Source: Nodosilinea sp. PGN35 (GTDB lineage Bacteria > Cyanobacteriota > Cyanobacteriia > Phormidesmidales > Phormidesmidaceae). Taken from it: a DNA stretch of 64,000 bases. The notes under the pieces were generated by a model. It did not search any database. It had not been told where the DNA came from and was given only the letters and a program-made list of their open reading frames with translations. The stretch lies in the NCBI RefSeq assembly GCF_029109325.1, contig NZ_JAQKQJ010000010.1, positions 682,001 to 746,000 of the forward strand, read 5' to 3'. Positions 55,406-64,000 of this stretch are shown here, in pieces; position 1 is the stretch's first letter, and each line of letters begins with the position of its first letter. The position numbers and the translations under genes were made by a program.

Positions 55406-55795
55406 ATGGACGGGTGCACGGTTACCGATCTGACGGTTCATGGCCAGCGCAACTGCTTTCAGTTTGGCCCGGAGCAGATGGAGGCGCTGCAGCGCACCGG
55501 GGTATCCGTGGGGCTCGAGTCGGGCACTAATATTGTCAAAATTCGCTCGGGATCCTTTGGCTATGGGGCCAGTACTCAGCACAACGAACCGGTGCTGCTG
55601 CTGTGGATCTACGGCGGTCGGGTGATCAACCAAAAGACCAATGTGCCGGTAAATGCCACCTGGGTATCGCTCAACGGCTACGACGACGCCCTGGTGATGG
55701 AGGTGCTAGAGCCTGCCACCCTCTGCGCCTTTTTCTTTGACACCTATCTAGAAGACAACAACGAAGAACTAACTCTCTCAATCGTGAGAATCTAA
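55406..55795 (+). CDS. Stand-alone cyanobacterial beta-domain protein
   Basis: 129 residues, almost entirely one domain: FGPEQMEALQRTGVSVGLES, NIVKIRSGSFGYG, EPVLLLWIYGGRVINQKTNV, ATWVSLNGYDDALVMEVLEP and LCAFFFDTYLEDNNEELTLS. The same domain forms the C-terminus of the next gene (see that entry), with matching blocks in the same order. I recall similar proteins in many cyanobacteria, with no known function. Followed after 23 bases by its larger paralogue. Confidence 0.75.
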   Translation: MDGCTVTDLTVHGQRNCFQFGPEQMEALQRTGVSVGLESGTNIVKIRSGSFGYGASTQHNEPVLLLWIYGGRVINQKTNVPVNATWVSLNGYDDALVMEVLEPATLCAFFFDTYLEDNNEELTLSIVRI

Positions 55796-55818
55796 CGGCG
55801 CGGTGAGGGAGTCTAACT

Positions 55819-57423
55819 ATGGCAATTCAATTTCTGCGGCTGGCTCCTCCTCAGGCCGTTTTTGTGGCTCGGGCCGTGGCGCTGGCGCTAACCACGGCGG
55901 CGATCGCCGCGATCGCCGCCGACCGCCTTCTGGCCGAGGCCCCAGCCCCTCTCCCCGGTGCGGTCTCGATTCCCACTGAGCTACCGGCAGAGACGGTGCT
56001 GCGCCTTGATGGCTCTAGCAGTATGGCGATCGCCAACGCAGACTGGCGCGATCGCTTTCTCGAACGCTTCCCCAATGCCTCGGTGGAGCTGGGCGCTAGC
56101 CGCACCGATACGGCCCTGAGGGCCTTAATCGAGGGAGATTTAGATATTGTGGCCGCCGGCCGACCGCTGAGCGCCGCCGAACGCAGCCAGGGACTGGTGG
56201 AATTGCCCATCGAGCGCGAAAAAATAGCGATTATTGTTGGCCCGGACAACCCCTTCGACGGCAGCCTCAGCTTTGACCAGTTTGCCCGCCTGTTTCGCGG
56301 TGAAATTGGCAGCTGGGCAGAGGTCGGTGGTACCTCCGCCCCTGTGCGCGTAGTCGATCGCCCCGCCCACAGCGATACCCGTATGGCCCTGAGGCGGTAC
56401 GCCGCCTTTGAGGGGGCCGCCTTTGGCACTGGCTCTACCGCCGACCCGGTCGAGGACGACGACACCGAAGCCGTGATCGACGCCCTGGGCGCTGACGGCA
56501 TCGGCTATGCGGTGGCTTCCCAGGTGCTGGGCCGCAGCGATGTGCGGATTTTGGCCATGCACGGCACCCTGCCCGAGGATCCCCGCTACCCCTATTCTCA
56601 GCATCGGGCCTACGTCTACAACGCCGCCAACCCGACCCCGGCGAGCCTGGCCTTCCTGGGCCTGGTACTCAACGGCCCTGCCCAGGCCGATGTTCAGGCT
56701 CTCGCACCGCCAGAGACAGCACCAGAGACAGCGCCAGAGACGCCATCTCCCGCCGCGATCGCAACCCCAATTCTCTCCCCCGCGCCCGCTGCCCCGGAGG
56801 CCGCCCCAGTGCCCCAGGCTAACCCTGCGATCGACACCGCTCCGGTGAGGCGATTTCCCTGGTGGCTGCTGGGCATTCCCGCAGTGGGAGGGCTGTTGTG
56901 GTGGCTGCTCAAGGGTAAGCGCCCCCCGGTAGCCTCCCCTACCGCCGACCCCTGGGCCGATGCAGTCAAAGCCCCCAGGCTAAGCCCAAAGATCGTCGAG
57001 CCCGCCCGCCTCAACCCTAAGGCGGTGGTCTCCAGACCTGGCGCGATTCAAACCGTGACCGTACACAGTCGCCACAACGCCGTCTTGCTCAGCGGCGACC
57101 AAATGCAGTACCTGCAAGATCAAGTGGCTGCCACCTACAGCCTCGATCCCGGTTCCTACATCCTTCGCATTAGAGCAGGGGGCTTTAACTACGGAGACAA
57201 CACCCAGCCTGGCGAACCCTGGGTACTGCTGTGGATCTACGGCGGCCAAGTTTCAAACTTGAAAACTGGCGTCTGGGTCAACAGCACCTGGTCAACCCTC
57301 AACGGCTATGGCGACACCCTTTCCCTGGAGGTGGATGAACCCGCCCAACTCTGCGCCTTTTTCATGGATACTTTTCCCGAAAACAACACCAACGCCCTCA
57401 CGCTGTCGGTAATCAGGCTGTAG
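55819..57423 (+). CDS. Substrate-binding-like protein fused to the beta domain
   Basis: 534 residues. A signal-anchor or signal peptide (~1-40), a PstS-type phosphate-binding-like module (~50-285: LRLDGSSSMAIANADWRDRF, IEGDLDIVAAGRPLSAAERS and IIVGPDNPFDGSLSFDQFAR), a Pro/Ala/Glu-rich linker (~290-340), a membrane helix (FPWWLLGIPAVGGLLWWLL), and the beta domain (~418-534: LSGDQMQYLQDQVAATYSLD, ILRIRAGGFNYGD and VLLWIYGGQVSNLKTGVWVN). With the helix in place the binding module would be outside and the beta domain inside the membrane. Phosphate binding is not shown. Confidence 0.8.
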   Translation: MAIQFLRLAPPQAVFVARAVALALTTAAIAAIAADRLLAEAPAPLPGAVSIPTELPAETVLRLDGSSSMAIANADWRDRFLERFPNASVELGASRTDTALRALIEGDLDIVAAGRPLSAAERSQGLVELPIEREKIAIIVGPDNPFDGSLSFDQFARLFRGEIGSWAEVGGTSAPVRVVDRPAHSDTRMALRRYAAFEGAAFGTGSTADPVEDDDTEAVIDALGADGIGYAVASQVLGRSDVRILAMHGTLPEDPRYPYSQHRAYVYNAANPTPASLAFLGLVLNGPAQADVQALAPPETAPETAPETPSPAAIATPILSPAPAAPEAAPVPQANPAIDTAPVRRFPWWLLGIPAVGGLLWWLLKGKRPPVASPTADPWADAVKAPRLSPKIVEPARLNPKAVVSRPGAIQTVTVHSRHNAVLLSGDQMQYLQDQVAATYSLDPGSYILRIRAGGFNYGDNTQPGEPWVLLWIYGGQVSNLKTGVWVNSTWSTLNGYGDTLSLEVDEPAQLCAFFMDTFPENNTNALTLSVIRL

Positions 57424-57689
57424 TTTTGGATCCTAATGCCGGTTAGAAATTAAGCAAGTCTGCCCCGGCCAGCGGACTAACCCGCCCCATCGCCTCTGTT
57501 TTCATATACCGTGCCCCAACGTTAAGCTCACCCTATGGGGATCATCACTAACTGCTATCGTGTCCTAGGTCACATTCCGTCACAATCTTTCCGGATACCC
57601 CTTGTCAAGCGGTACCCTCAGGCTCACACTGGAAAAGTGAAACAGACGGCGTGAACGAGCCAGTTTATGGGGCTTATCGAGGAAATCTT

Positions 57690-58979
57690 GTGAAATCAGT
57701 TCTGGCCATTATCTTAGGGGGCGGTGCCGGCACTCGCCTTTATCCACTGACCAAATTTCGGGCTAAGCCAGCGGTTTCTTTGGCCGGTAAATATCGCTTA
57801 ATTGATATTCCCGTAAGTAACTGCATTAACTCTGAAATTCACAAAATCTATGTGCTGACTCAGTTCAACTCCGCCTCGTTGAACCGGCACATCGGTCGGG
57901 CCTACCAGTTTTCCCAGTTCACCGAAGGCTTTGTGGAAGTGCTGGCGGCTCAGCAAACCCCTGAGAGCCCCAGCTGGTTTCAGGGCACCGCCGACGCCGT
58001 GCGCAAATACCTGTGGCTGTTCGACTCCTGGAATGTAGAGGACTTCATCATCCTCTCTGGGGATCACCTCTACCGCATGGACTACAGCCTGTTTGTGCAG
58101 CGCCACCGGGCCACCAACGCCGATATCACGCTGTCGGTGGTGCCCATTGGCTACAAGCAGGCCTCCGACTTTGGCCTGATGAAGGTTGACGGCACCGGGC
58201 GCGTGGTTGACTTTAGCGAAAAGCCCAAGGGCGAAGCGCTGGAGAAAATGAAGGTGGACACCACCTCCCTCGGCCTCAGCCCAGAGCAGGCAACGGAGAA
58301 ACCGTTTATTGCCTCCATGGGCATCTACGTGTTCAAGAAGCAGGTTTTAATCGATCTGCTGCGCAAGAACCTCGATCAGACCGATTTCGGCAAAGAAATT
58401 ATTCCGGCCTCGTCGCGCGACTACAATGTGCAGGCCTACCTGTTCGATGGCTACTGGGAAGACATTGGCACCATCGAAGCCTTCTACGAGGCCAACCTGG
58501 CGCTGACGCGGCAGCCCTTCCCCGACTTCAGCTTTTACCACGAAGACGCGCCTATCTACACCCGCGCCCGCTATCTGCCCCCCAACAAGCTGCAAGACTG
58601 TCAGATCACCCAGTCGAGCATCACCGAGGGCTGCATTCTCAAAAACTGCCGCATTCACCACTCGGTAATTGGGCTGCGCCAGCGCATCAACGCCGACTGC
58701 ATCATCGAAGACTCGCTGCTGATGGGAGCCGACTACTACGAGCCGCTCTCGGAGAGCAGCCAGCACCTCACCCGAGGCAAAATTCCCATGGGCATTGGCG
58801 AAGGCTCGGTGATTCGCCGCGCCATTATCGACAAGAACGCCCGCATTGGCCGCAACGTGCAGATCGTCAACAAAGATAATGTGCAGGAGGCCGAGCGCGA
58901 AGACCTGGGCTTCTACATTCGCAGCGGCATTGTCGTGGTGCTGAAGAATGCGGTGATACCCGACGGCATGATCATCTAG
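57690..58979 (+). CDS. glgC: Glucose-1-phosphate adenylyltransferase
   Basis: 429 residues from the GTG at 57690 ([20 protein letters not shown]), chosen for the GAGGAAA ribosome site and the normal family length; the frame is open from 57651. It makes ADP-glucose for glycogen. The nucleotide loop [20 protein letters not shown], the substrate block [27 protein letters not shown] and the C-terminal beta-helix with repeated acyltransferase-like hexapeptides are all present. In cyanobacteria the enzyme is activated by 3-phosphoglycerate and inhibited by phosphate. Next gene starts 13 bases later. Confidence 0.96.
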   Translation: MKSVLAIILGGGAGTRLYPLTKFRAKPAVSLAGKYRLIDIPVSNCINSEIHKIYVLTQFNSASLNRHIGRAYQFSQFTEGFVEVLAAQQTPESPSWFQGTADAVRKYLWLFDSWNVEDFIILSGDHLYRMDYSLFVQRHRATNADITLSVVPIGYKQASDFGLMKVDGTGRVVDFSEKPKGEALEKMKVDTTSLGLSPEQATEKPFIASMGIYVFKKQVLIDLLRKNLDQTDFGKEIIPASSRDYNVQAYLFDGYWEDIGTIEAFYEANLALTRQPFPDFSFYHEDAPIYTRARYLPPNKLQDCQITQSSITEGCILKNCRIHHSVIGLRQRINADCIIEDSLLMGADYYEPLSESSQHLTRGKIPMGIGEGSVIRRAIIDKNARIGRNVQIVNKDNVQEAEREDLGFYIRSGIVVVLKNAVIPDGMII

Positions 58980-58992
58980 GGCCGGGTAACCG

Positions 58993-59559
58993 GTGACGCG
59001 AGATCAAATCCCTGTACCCCTGTTGATGCTGGTGGGTGTTCCCGGCAGCGGTAAATCAACCTGGGCCAGGGATTTTGTTTTGGCCAATCCCCGCTACTGC
59101 ATTGTCTCTACCGATGCGATTCGCGCCCAGCTCTACGGCGACGCAGCGATTCAGGGCGACTGGCTGCGGATCTGGCAGCAGGTGATCGCCCAGTGGCAGC
59201 AGGCGATCGCAGCCATTCACCAAGGCTCGCTAGCGGGCGTGATCTACGACGCCACCAATGCGCGACGGCGGCATCGGCGCGAGGCGATCGCCGCCGCCCG
59301 CCAGACCGGCTTTACCGCCATTACCCTGGTCTGGTTTGACGTGCCCTTGAGCCTGGCGCTGGAGCGCAACCGGGGGCGAGGGGCAGAGGTCGGCCCTGGG
59401 GGGCGATCGCAGCCCGTCCCCGCCGACATCATTGCCGCCATGCACCGCCAGCTTCAGGGAGCACCGCCCTCCGTGCAGGAGGGGGTAGATCGGGTGCTGA
59501 TTTTGGGGGCGGATCGGTATCCTGGCTTACCATCTCAATCCGCTGACCCGCTACGCTGA
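58993..59559 (+). CDS. P-loop kinase-like protein
   Basis: 188 residues from a GTG. An ATP-binding P-loop near the start (LMLVGVPGSGKSTWARDF), then STDAIRAQLYGDAAIQGDW, a conserved Asn block (VIYDATNARRRHRREAIAAA) and VWFDVPLSLALERNRGRG. This is the polynucleotide kinase/zeta-toxin-like kinase family; the substrate is unknown (nucleic acid end or small molecule). The Asp/Asn pattern is complete. Follows glgC by 13 bases, so co-transcribed. Confidence 0.85.
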   Translation: MTRDQIPVPLLMLVGVPGSGKSTWARDFVLANPRYCIVSTDAIRAQLYGDAAIQGDWLRIWQQVIAQWQQAIAAIHQGSLAGVIYDATNARRRHRREAIAAARQTGFTAITLVWFDVPLSLALERNRGRGAEVGPGGRSQPVPADIIAAMHRQLQGAPPSVQEGVDRVLILGADRYPGLPSQSADPLR

Positions 59560-59665
59560 TGCCTGGGGATCGCAGAACCACCAGGGCTCGGGTTATTGTG
59601 GTGCAACCCTACCCCCATCCCCTTACCTTCAACTGCCCATCTCCCAAAATTCTACCGAGTTGCCC

Positions 59666-61393
59666 ATGAACGTTCGCGTCGTCGCTGCCGCTGGTCTGTG
59701 TCTGCTGTTGTTTGGCGGCTGTCGAGCGCCGGAGAGTTCTCAACCTGAAACTGGCACTGACACAGCTACTACCGCCGCTGACGACACCCTGCGGCTGCTC
59801 TACTGGCAGGCCCCCACCATTCTCAACCCCCACTTTTCCAGCGGGTTCAAAGATTCCGAGGCCAGCCGCATTACCCTTGAACCCCTGGCCAGCTTTGACG
59901 CCGAGGGCAACATGGTACTGTTCTTAGCTGCCGAAGAGCCCACCCTCGACAACGGCGGCGTGGCCGCCGACGGCACCGCCGTCACCTGGAAGCTCAAGGA
60001 AGGCATCACCTGGTCAGACGGCACCCCCTTCACCGCCGAGGATGTGGCCTTTACCTACGAGTTCATCGTCAACCCGGAGGTGGCCACGGTCAATGCCGGT
60101 ACCTACGAGCTGGTGGAGAGTGTGGAGGCCCTGGACGACACCACCGTGCGCATCACCTTTAAAGAGCCCAACCCCGCCTGGTATCTGGTGTTTACCGGCA
60201 CCGAGGGCATGGTGCTGCCCAAGCACCTGTTTGAAGCCTACAACGGCCCCAACGGTCGCGAGGCCCCCGCCAACACCAGGCCCGTGGGCACTGGCCCCTA
60301 CCGGGTCACCAGCTTTACCCCCGGCGATGTGATTGTCTATGAGGCCAACCCCAACTACCGCGACGCCGACCAGCTTGCCTTTAGCCGGGTCGAGCTCAAG
60401 GGCGGCGGCGATGCCACCTCGGCGGCGCGGGCGGTGCTGCAAACCGGCGATGTAGACTACGCCAACAACCTCCAGGTCGAGGCCGCCATTCTCGAACAGT
60501 TTGAGGCGGCGGGCCAGGGCGCGGTGGTGGCCAACTTTGGCTCCCTAGTCGAGCGAGTGATCTTTAACTTTACCGACCCCAACCGGGCCACCGCCGACGG
60601 TGAAACCTCCAGCACCGAGTTTCCACACCCCGCCTTTAGCGACCCCCAGGTACGCCAGGCCATCAATCTGGCGATCGATCGCGACACCATCGCCGCCCAG
60701 CTCTACGGCCCCACTGGCCAGGCCACCAGCAATTTTCTCGTCGCCCCCGGCCCCTTTGCCTCGGCCAACACCAGCTACGACTACGACCCTGAGACCGCCG
60801 CCGCCCTGCTCGATGCCGCAGGCTGGGTCGATAGCAACAGCAACGGCACTCGCGACAAAGACGGCCAGGAGATGCAGTTGGTCTTTCAGACCTCAGTCAA
60901 CCCAGTGCGCCAAAAAACCCAGGAGATTGTCAAACAATCCCTGGAGCAGATCGGCATCGGCGTAGAGCTAAAGAGCATCGACGCCAGCGTCTATTTCTCC
61001 GGCGACCCCGCTAGCCGCGAAACCCTCGAGCGCTTCGCCGCCGACCTGCAAATGTTTGCCACCGGCAACACCAACCCCGACCCTGGCTCCTACATGCAGA
61101 CCTACACCTGCAACGAAATTGCCCAAAAGGCCAACAACTGGTCTGGCAGCAACTACGCCCGCTACTGCAACCCCGAGTACGACGCCCTCTGGCAGCAGGC
61201 CGCCGCCACCCTCGACCCCGAAGAGCGCCAGGATCTCTTTATTCAAATGAACGACTTGCTGATCGAAGATGCCGCCGTTATGCCCATCGTTCACCGCGCC
61301 GATGTCTCCGGCGTCAGCAACCGCCTCACCGGCATCAGCCTCACCCCCTGGGATCTCACTACCTGGAACATCGCTGACTGGAGGCGGCCCTAG
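59666..61393 (+). CDS. Peptide ABC transporter substrate-binding lipoprotein
   Basis: 575 residues from the ATG at 59666 (MNVRVVAAAGLCLLLFGGCR). The lipobox L-F-G-G-C predicts lipid anchoring at Cys19. SBP family 5 (DppA/OppA-like) blocks follow: RLLYWQAPTILNPHFSSGFK, TWKLKEGITWSDGTPFTAED, VAFTYEFIVNPEV and RPVGTGPYRVTSF. It would capture di- or oligopeptides for an ABC permease that is not present nearby. Complete length. Confidence 0.93.
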   Translation: MNVRVVAAAGLCLLLFGGCRAPESSQPETGTDTATTAADDTLRLLYWQAPTILNPHFSSGFKDSEASRITLEPLASFDAEGNMVLFLAAEEPTLDNGGVAADGTAVTWKLKEGITWSDGTPFTAEDVAFTYEFIVNPEVATVNAGTYELVESVEALDDTTVRITFKEPNPAWYLVFTGTEGMVLPKHLFEAYNGPNGREAPANTRPVGTGPYRVTSFTPGDVIVYEANPNYRDADQLAFSRVELKGGGDATSAARAVLQTGDVDYANNLQVEAAILEQFEAAGQGAVVANFGSLVERVIFNFTDPNRATADGETSSTEFPHPAFSDPQVRQAINLAIDRDTIAAQLYGPTGQATSNFLVAPGPFASANTSYDYDPETAAALLDAAGWVDSNSNGTRDKDGQEMQLVFQTSVNPVRQKTQEIVKQSLEQIGIGVELKSIDASVYFSGDPASRETLERFAADLQMFATGNTNPDPGSYMQTYTCNEIAQKANNWSGSNYARYCNPEYDALWQQAAATLDPEERQDLFIQMNDLLIEDAAVMPIVHRADVSGVSNRLTGISLTPWDLTTWNIADWRRP

Positions 61394-61439
61394 TACGCCA
61401 CCAAGCCTGTAAAGTCGTGAGTAAAAGTTTTGAGTGCTT

Positions 61440-61484
61440 AGTTTTGAGTTTTTGGTGTACAAAAGGCATTCAAAACTCAAAACT
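61440..61484. terminator. Inverted repeat after the peptide-binding gene
   Basis: AGTTTTGAGTTTT and AAAACTCAAAACT are exact complements around a 19-base loop. The surrounding 61421-61499 stretch is built from AAAACTC/GAGTTTT units. It may end the upstream transcript, but no plus-strand T-run follows the stem. Confidence 0.45.
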
Positions 61485-61524
61485 CAAAACTTAAAACTCC
61501 CTCCCCCTCTCCCCCAACTCCCCC

Positions 61525-61812
61525 ATGCCCCAAATTCACTTCCAAATCCAGTGGCCTGACGGCAGCCAAGACACCTGCTACTCCCCCTCGCTGGTGGTGA
61601 AAGACTACTTTGCCCCCGCCACCCGCTACCCGCTGGCGGATTTCGTCGAGCGATCGCGCACTGCCCTGACCATTGCCAGCGATCGAGTACAGGCAAAGTA
61701 CGGCATGCCCTGTAGTCTCGCCCTGGGCCAGCTGCGCCAGATCGAGGCCACCGCCAGCCGCTACGATCACCTACCTGCCCCCACGGTGACGGTGCTCCAA
61801 TTCTTGGAATAG
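61525..61812 (+). CDS. MSMEG_0570-like nitrogen-starvation response protein
   Basis: 95 residues. IQWPDGSQDTCYSPSLVVKD, PLADFVERSRTALTIASDRV, AKYGMPCSLALGQLRQIEA and the closing VTVLQFLE are the hallmarks of the MSMEG_0570 family (TIGR04042), named from a mycobacterial nitrogen-starvation cluster. In many bacteria it belongs to a conserved seven-gene cluster (MSMEG_0565-0572 type); none of the other members is next to it here. Biochemical role unknown. Confidence 0.85.
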   Translation: MPQIHFQIQWPDGSQDTCYSPSLVVKDYFAPATRYPLADFVERSRTALTIASDRVQAKYGMPCSLALGQLRQIEATASRYDHLPAPTVTVLQFLE

Positions 61813-61898
61813 CCCGGCTCAAAGAAGATTTTAGAAATTCCCCAAAAGCGTTTGACAAAAGCCCCCCTAAGGCGCAATATAGAGATCGCCTAATCCAT

Positions 61899-61972
61899 GG
61901 GCCTGTAGTTCAATTGGTTAGAGCACCGCCCTGTCACGGCGGAAGTTGCGGGTTCGAATCCCGTCAGGCCCG
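61899..61972 (+). tRNA. tRNA-Asp (GTC)
   Basis: 74 bases with all arms: acceptor GGGCCTG/CAGGCCC, D-arm, anticodon stem CCGCC/GGCGG with loop CTGTCAC (anticodon GTC at 61933-61935), T-arm GCGGG-TTCGAAT-CCCGT, and G73 as expected for Asp. CCA is not encoded. It is followed by two 94-bp repeats carrying its own 3' end and then by a strong terminator. Confidence 0.97.
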
Positions 61973-62165
61973 TTCTAGTTACAAGCATCCGCAACTTCCG
62001 CCGTTCCGTCGGCTGTTGTGGGTATGGGCATAGCCCAGGCTGCGCCCACGAATCCCGTCAGGCCCGTTCTAGTTACAAGCATCCGCAACTTCCGCCGTCC
62101 TGTCGGCTGTTGCGGGTATGGGCATAGCCCAGGCTGCGCCCACGAATCCCGTCAGGCCCGTTCTA
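61955..62165. repeat. 94-bp tandem repeats of the tRNA-Asp 3' end
   Basis: Two full units (61955-62048 and 62049-62142) plus 23 bases of a third. Each starts with the last 18 bases of tRNA-Asp (CGAATCCCGTCAGGCCCG). Each also carries CCGCAACTTCCGCCGT (61989-62004; 62083-62098), the exact reverse complement of 61936-61951 in the tRNA anticodon arm, and a palindrome TGGGCATAGCCCAGG...GCGCCCA. The two units differ at only a few bases. Confidence 0.9.
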
Positions 62166-62173
62166 AGTAATAG

Positions 62174-62217
62174 AAGTATCGAGGCGTGAATGCTAAATTC
62201 ACGCCTCGATACTTTTT
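62174..62217 (+). terminator. Strong rho-independent terminator
   Basis: AAGTATCGAGGCGTGAAT and ATTCACGCCTCGATACTT form an 18-bp perfect stem with a 5-base loop, then TTT. It ends the tRNA-Asp transcript and the repeats that follow it. Confidence 0.95.
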
Positions 62218-62323
62218 GAGGCGGGGCGGTCATTTCAGGGCCAGAGGGTTAGACTAGTGAACAGCCCATCCGGTATCTGGGGATACTAGCGTCGGGTTAC
62301 AGTCTCGCTGAGTTTAACCGTCT

Positions 62324-64000
62324 ATGACCCTCCGTTTCCCTGGTAAGCAAGCCGCCCTTCGCCCCCGCACTGGCGCAACCGCCACGGGTGTAATGACCAT
62401 CGGCTGGTTTTTACTGCAAAGCCTGATGCCGCTGCCGCCAGCCCTGGCTCAGGCCGAGTCGGAGGGGCTTTCCTACGGTCAGTTTTTAGAAAAAATTGAG
62501 CAGGGCCAGGTTGAGCAGGTCGCGTTAGACGAAACCCGAGGCATTGCCTACGTCACGCTGGAGGGGGCCGCCGAAGACGCGCCCCCAGAGCAGGTGGCGC
62601 TGTTTGCCGGAGAGCGCAACGCCGAGCTAATTCGCCGCCTGCGGGCCAACGATGTCGATGTAGAAATTCGCGACGGGTCGCGCAATGGGGCCCTGGCCTG
62701 GCTGGCCACCAACTCGCTGCTGGCGCTGATTCTAATTTTTGGTTTGCTCATGCTGCTGCGGCGATCGGCGGCGGGGGCGGGCAACGCCATGAGCTTTGGC
62801 AAGTCTAAGGCCCGCTTTCAGATGGAGGCTAAAACCGGCGTCGTATTTGACGACGTAGCCGGTATCGAAGAGGCCAAGGAAGAGCTGCAAGAGGTGGTCA
62901 CCTTCCTCAAGAGCCCGGAAAAATTTACCGCCATTGGGGCGCGCATTCCTAAGGGAGTACTGCTGATCGGTCAGCCCGGTACGGGTAAGACGCTGCTGGC
63001 CAAGGCGATCGCCGGAGAGGCCGCCGTTCCCTTCTTCAGCATCTCCGGTTCTGAATTTGTCGAAATGTTTGTGGGCGTGGGTGCATCGCGGGTGCGTGAC
63101 CTGTTCCGCAAGGCCAAAGAAAATGCCCCCTGCATTGTATTTATCGACGAGATTGACGCTGTGGGTCGCCAGCGGGGTGCGGGCATTGGCGGTGGCAACG
63201 ACGAGCGCGAACAGACCCTCAACCAATTGCTCACCGAGATGGATGGCTTTGAGGGCAACAGCGGCATCATTGTGATTGCCGCCACCAACCGGGTGGATGT
63301 ACTCGATTTGGCGCTGCTGCGTCCGGGCCGCTTTGACCGCCAGGTGGTGGTTGACCTGCCCACCTATAAGGGGCGGCTGTCGATTTTAGAAGTGCACGCC
63401 CGCAACAAAAAAATTGAGCCGGATGTTTCTCTATCGGCGGTGGCGCGACGCACCCCTGGGTTCTCGGGAGCCGAGCTGGCCAACCTGCTCAACGAGGCGG
63501 CAATTCTCACCGCCCGCCGCCGCAAAGAGTCGATGGGCATGACCGAGATTGAAGATGCGATCGATCGCATCACCATTGGCCTCAGCCTCACCCCTCTGCT
63601 CGACAGCAGCCGCAAGCGCATGACCGCCTACCACGAGGTGGGCCACGCTCTGCTGACTACCCTGCTCACCCACTCCGACGAGCTGAACAAGGTGACGATT
63701 ATTCCGCGATCGGGCGGCATTGAGGGCTTCACCCAGTCGCTGCCCAACGAAGACATCATCGACAGCGGCCTCTACACCCGCAACTGGCTGATCGATCGCA
63801 TCACCGTGGCTCTGGGGGGCTTTGCCGCCGAGGCCGAGGTGTTTGGCGACGATGAAACCACCACCGGAGCCAGCGGCGACATTCAGCAGGTGAGCAACCT
63901 GGCCCGCCAGATGGTGACTCTCTACGGCATGTCTGAGCTTGGCCCTGTGGCCTTAGAGAGCATGGACAACCAGGTGTTTTTGGGCCGCAACCTGATGCCC
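62324..64000 (+). CDS. ftsH: ATP-dependent membrane protease FtsH, 3' end missing
   Basis: 559 codons in the window, from the ATG at 62324 ([17 protein letters not shown]); the rest runs past the right edge. A membrane helix at ~24-40 ([17 protein letters not shown]) and a second at ~125-145 flank a periplasmic/lumenal part. The AAA+ domain has Walker A GQPGTGKT (the usual second residue is Pro), Walker [17 protein letters not shown] and [23 protein letters not shown]. The zinc protease motif HEVGH starts at residue 437. Details near the protease site ([33 protein letters not shown]) resemble the cyanobacterial FtsH4 type; that subtype is tentative. Confidence 0.93.
   Translation, partial: MTLRFPGKQAALRPRTGATATGVMTIGWFLLQSLMPLPPALAQAESEGLSYGQFLEKIEQGQVEQVALDETRGIAYVTLEGAAEDAPPEQVALFAGERNAELIRRLRANDVDVEIRDGSRNGALAWLATNSLLALILIFGLLMLLRRSAAGAGNAMSFGKSKARFQMEAKTGVVFDDVAGIEEAKEELQEVVTFLKSPEKFTAIGARIPKGVLLIGQPGTGKTLLAKAIAGEAAVPFFSISGSEFVEMFVGVGASRVRDLFRKAKENAPCIVFIDEIDAVGRQRGAGIGGGNDEREQTLNQLLTEMDGFEGNSGIIVIAATNRVDVLDLALLRPGRFDRQVVVDLPTYKGRLSILEVHARNKKIEPDVSLSAVARRTPGFSGAELANLLNEAAILTARRRKESMGMTEIEDAIDRITIGLSLTPLLDSSRKRMTAYHEVGHALLTTLLTHSDELNKVTIIPRSGGIEGFTQSLPNEDIIDSGLYTRNWLIDRITVALGGFAAEAEVFGDDETTTGASGDIQQVSNLARQMVTLYGMSELGPVALESMDNQVFLGRNLMP

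Noticed and set aside
1..64000. CRISPR arrays or complete insertion sequences
   Set aside because: No regularly spaced repeats of ~30 bases with unique spacers, and no transposase, integrase or phage structural gene was seen on either strand.

Overview
The window comes from the chromosome of a high-GC cyanobacterium, most likely a filamentous Leptolyngbya/Nodosilinea-like organism. Evidence: the HIP1 octamer GCGATCGC recurs in coding and spacer DNA. The gene set includes chlP, chlI, cphA and glgC. Several families are cyanobacterial (DUF3146, DUF3285, DUF1995-like). Most of the sequence is ordinary core genome: nadK, yqgF, smc, htpG, an alanine/glycine symporter, uspA, a hybrid kinase/c-di-GMP pair, dnaA, def, glmM, a cysteine desulfurase, cphA, trpG/pabA, dgkA, ybeY, prfB (with its programmed frameshift), chlP, ruvC-chlI, glgC, a peptide-binding lipoprotein, tRNA-Asp and an ftsH cut by the window end.

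Regions: 1-5.7 kb housekeeping (antiporter fragment, FAD protein, 2OG oxygenase, NAD kinase); 5.7-7.8 kb an AT-rich island with one TIR-domain gene, then repeats; 8-12.4 kb yqgF and smc; 12.5-17.4 kb an accessory patch with a decayed UPF0175/PIN toxin-antitoxin pair split by a MITE, DUF4926, a truncated hepT beside an intact mntA, an AIPR-type abortive-infection gene, an XRE regulator with a palindromic operator, and a HigBA-like pair bracketed by two 33-bp palindromes; 17.4-28 kb htpG, transport, stress and signalling; 28-43 kb replication, cell wall, storage and translation genes; 43-44 kb a RelE-type module and two adjacent dispersed repeats; 45-51 kb chlorophyll genes and small enzymes; 51.2-53.5 kb an AT-rich island with a STAND-like ATPase; 53.7-55.2 kb a ParM-like/RHH pair; 55.4-57.4 kb two genes sharing an unusual C-terminal beta-rich domain; 57.7-64 kb glycogen and peptide-transport genes, tRNA-Asp with tandem copies of its own 3' end, and ftsH.

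Four repeat families recur: a 103-120 bp MITE (four copies, ends TATAGC/GCTATA), a 140 bp MITE-like element (two copies, ends TAAGTAG/CTACTTA), a 125 bp hairpin element (two copies in opposite orientation), and short REP-like palindromes, some inside coding sequence. Three single-gene, AT-rich inserts (TIR, AIPR, STAND) contrast with the GC-rich surroundings and look like horizontally acquired defence candidates. No CRISPR array, complete insertion sequence or rRNA was seen. All family assignments come from motif recognition by eye, not from database searches.
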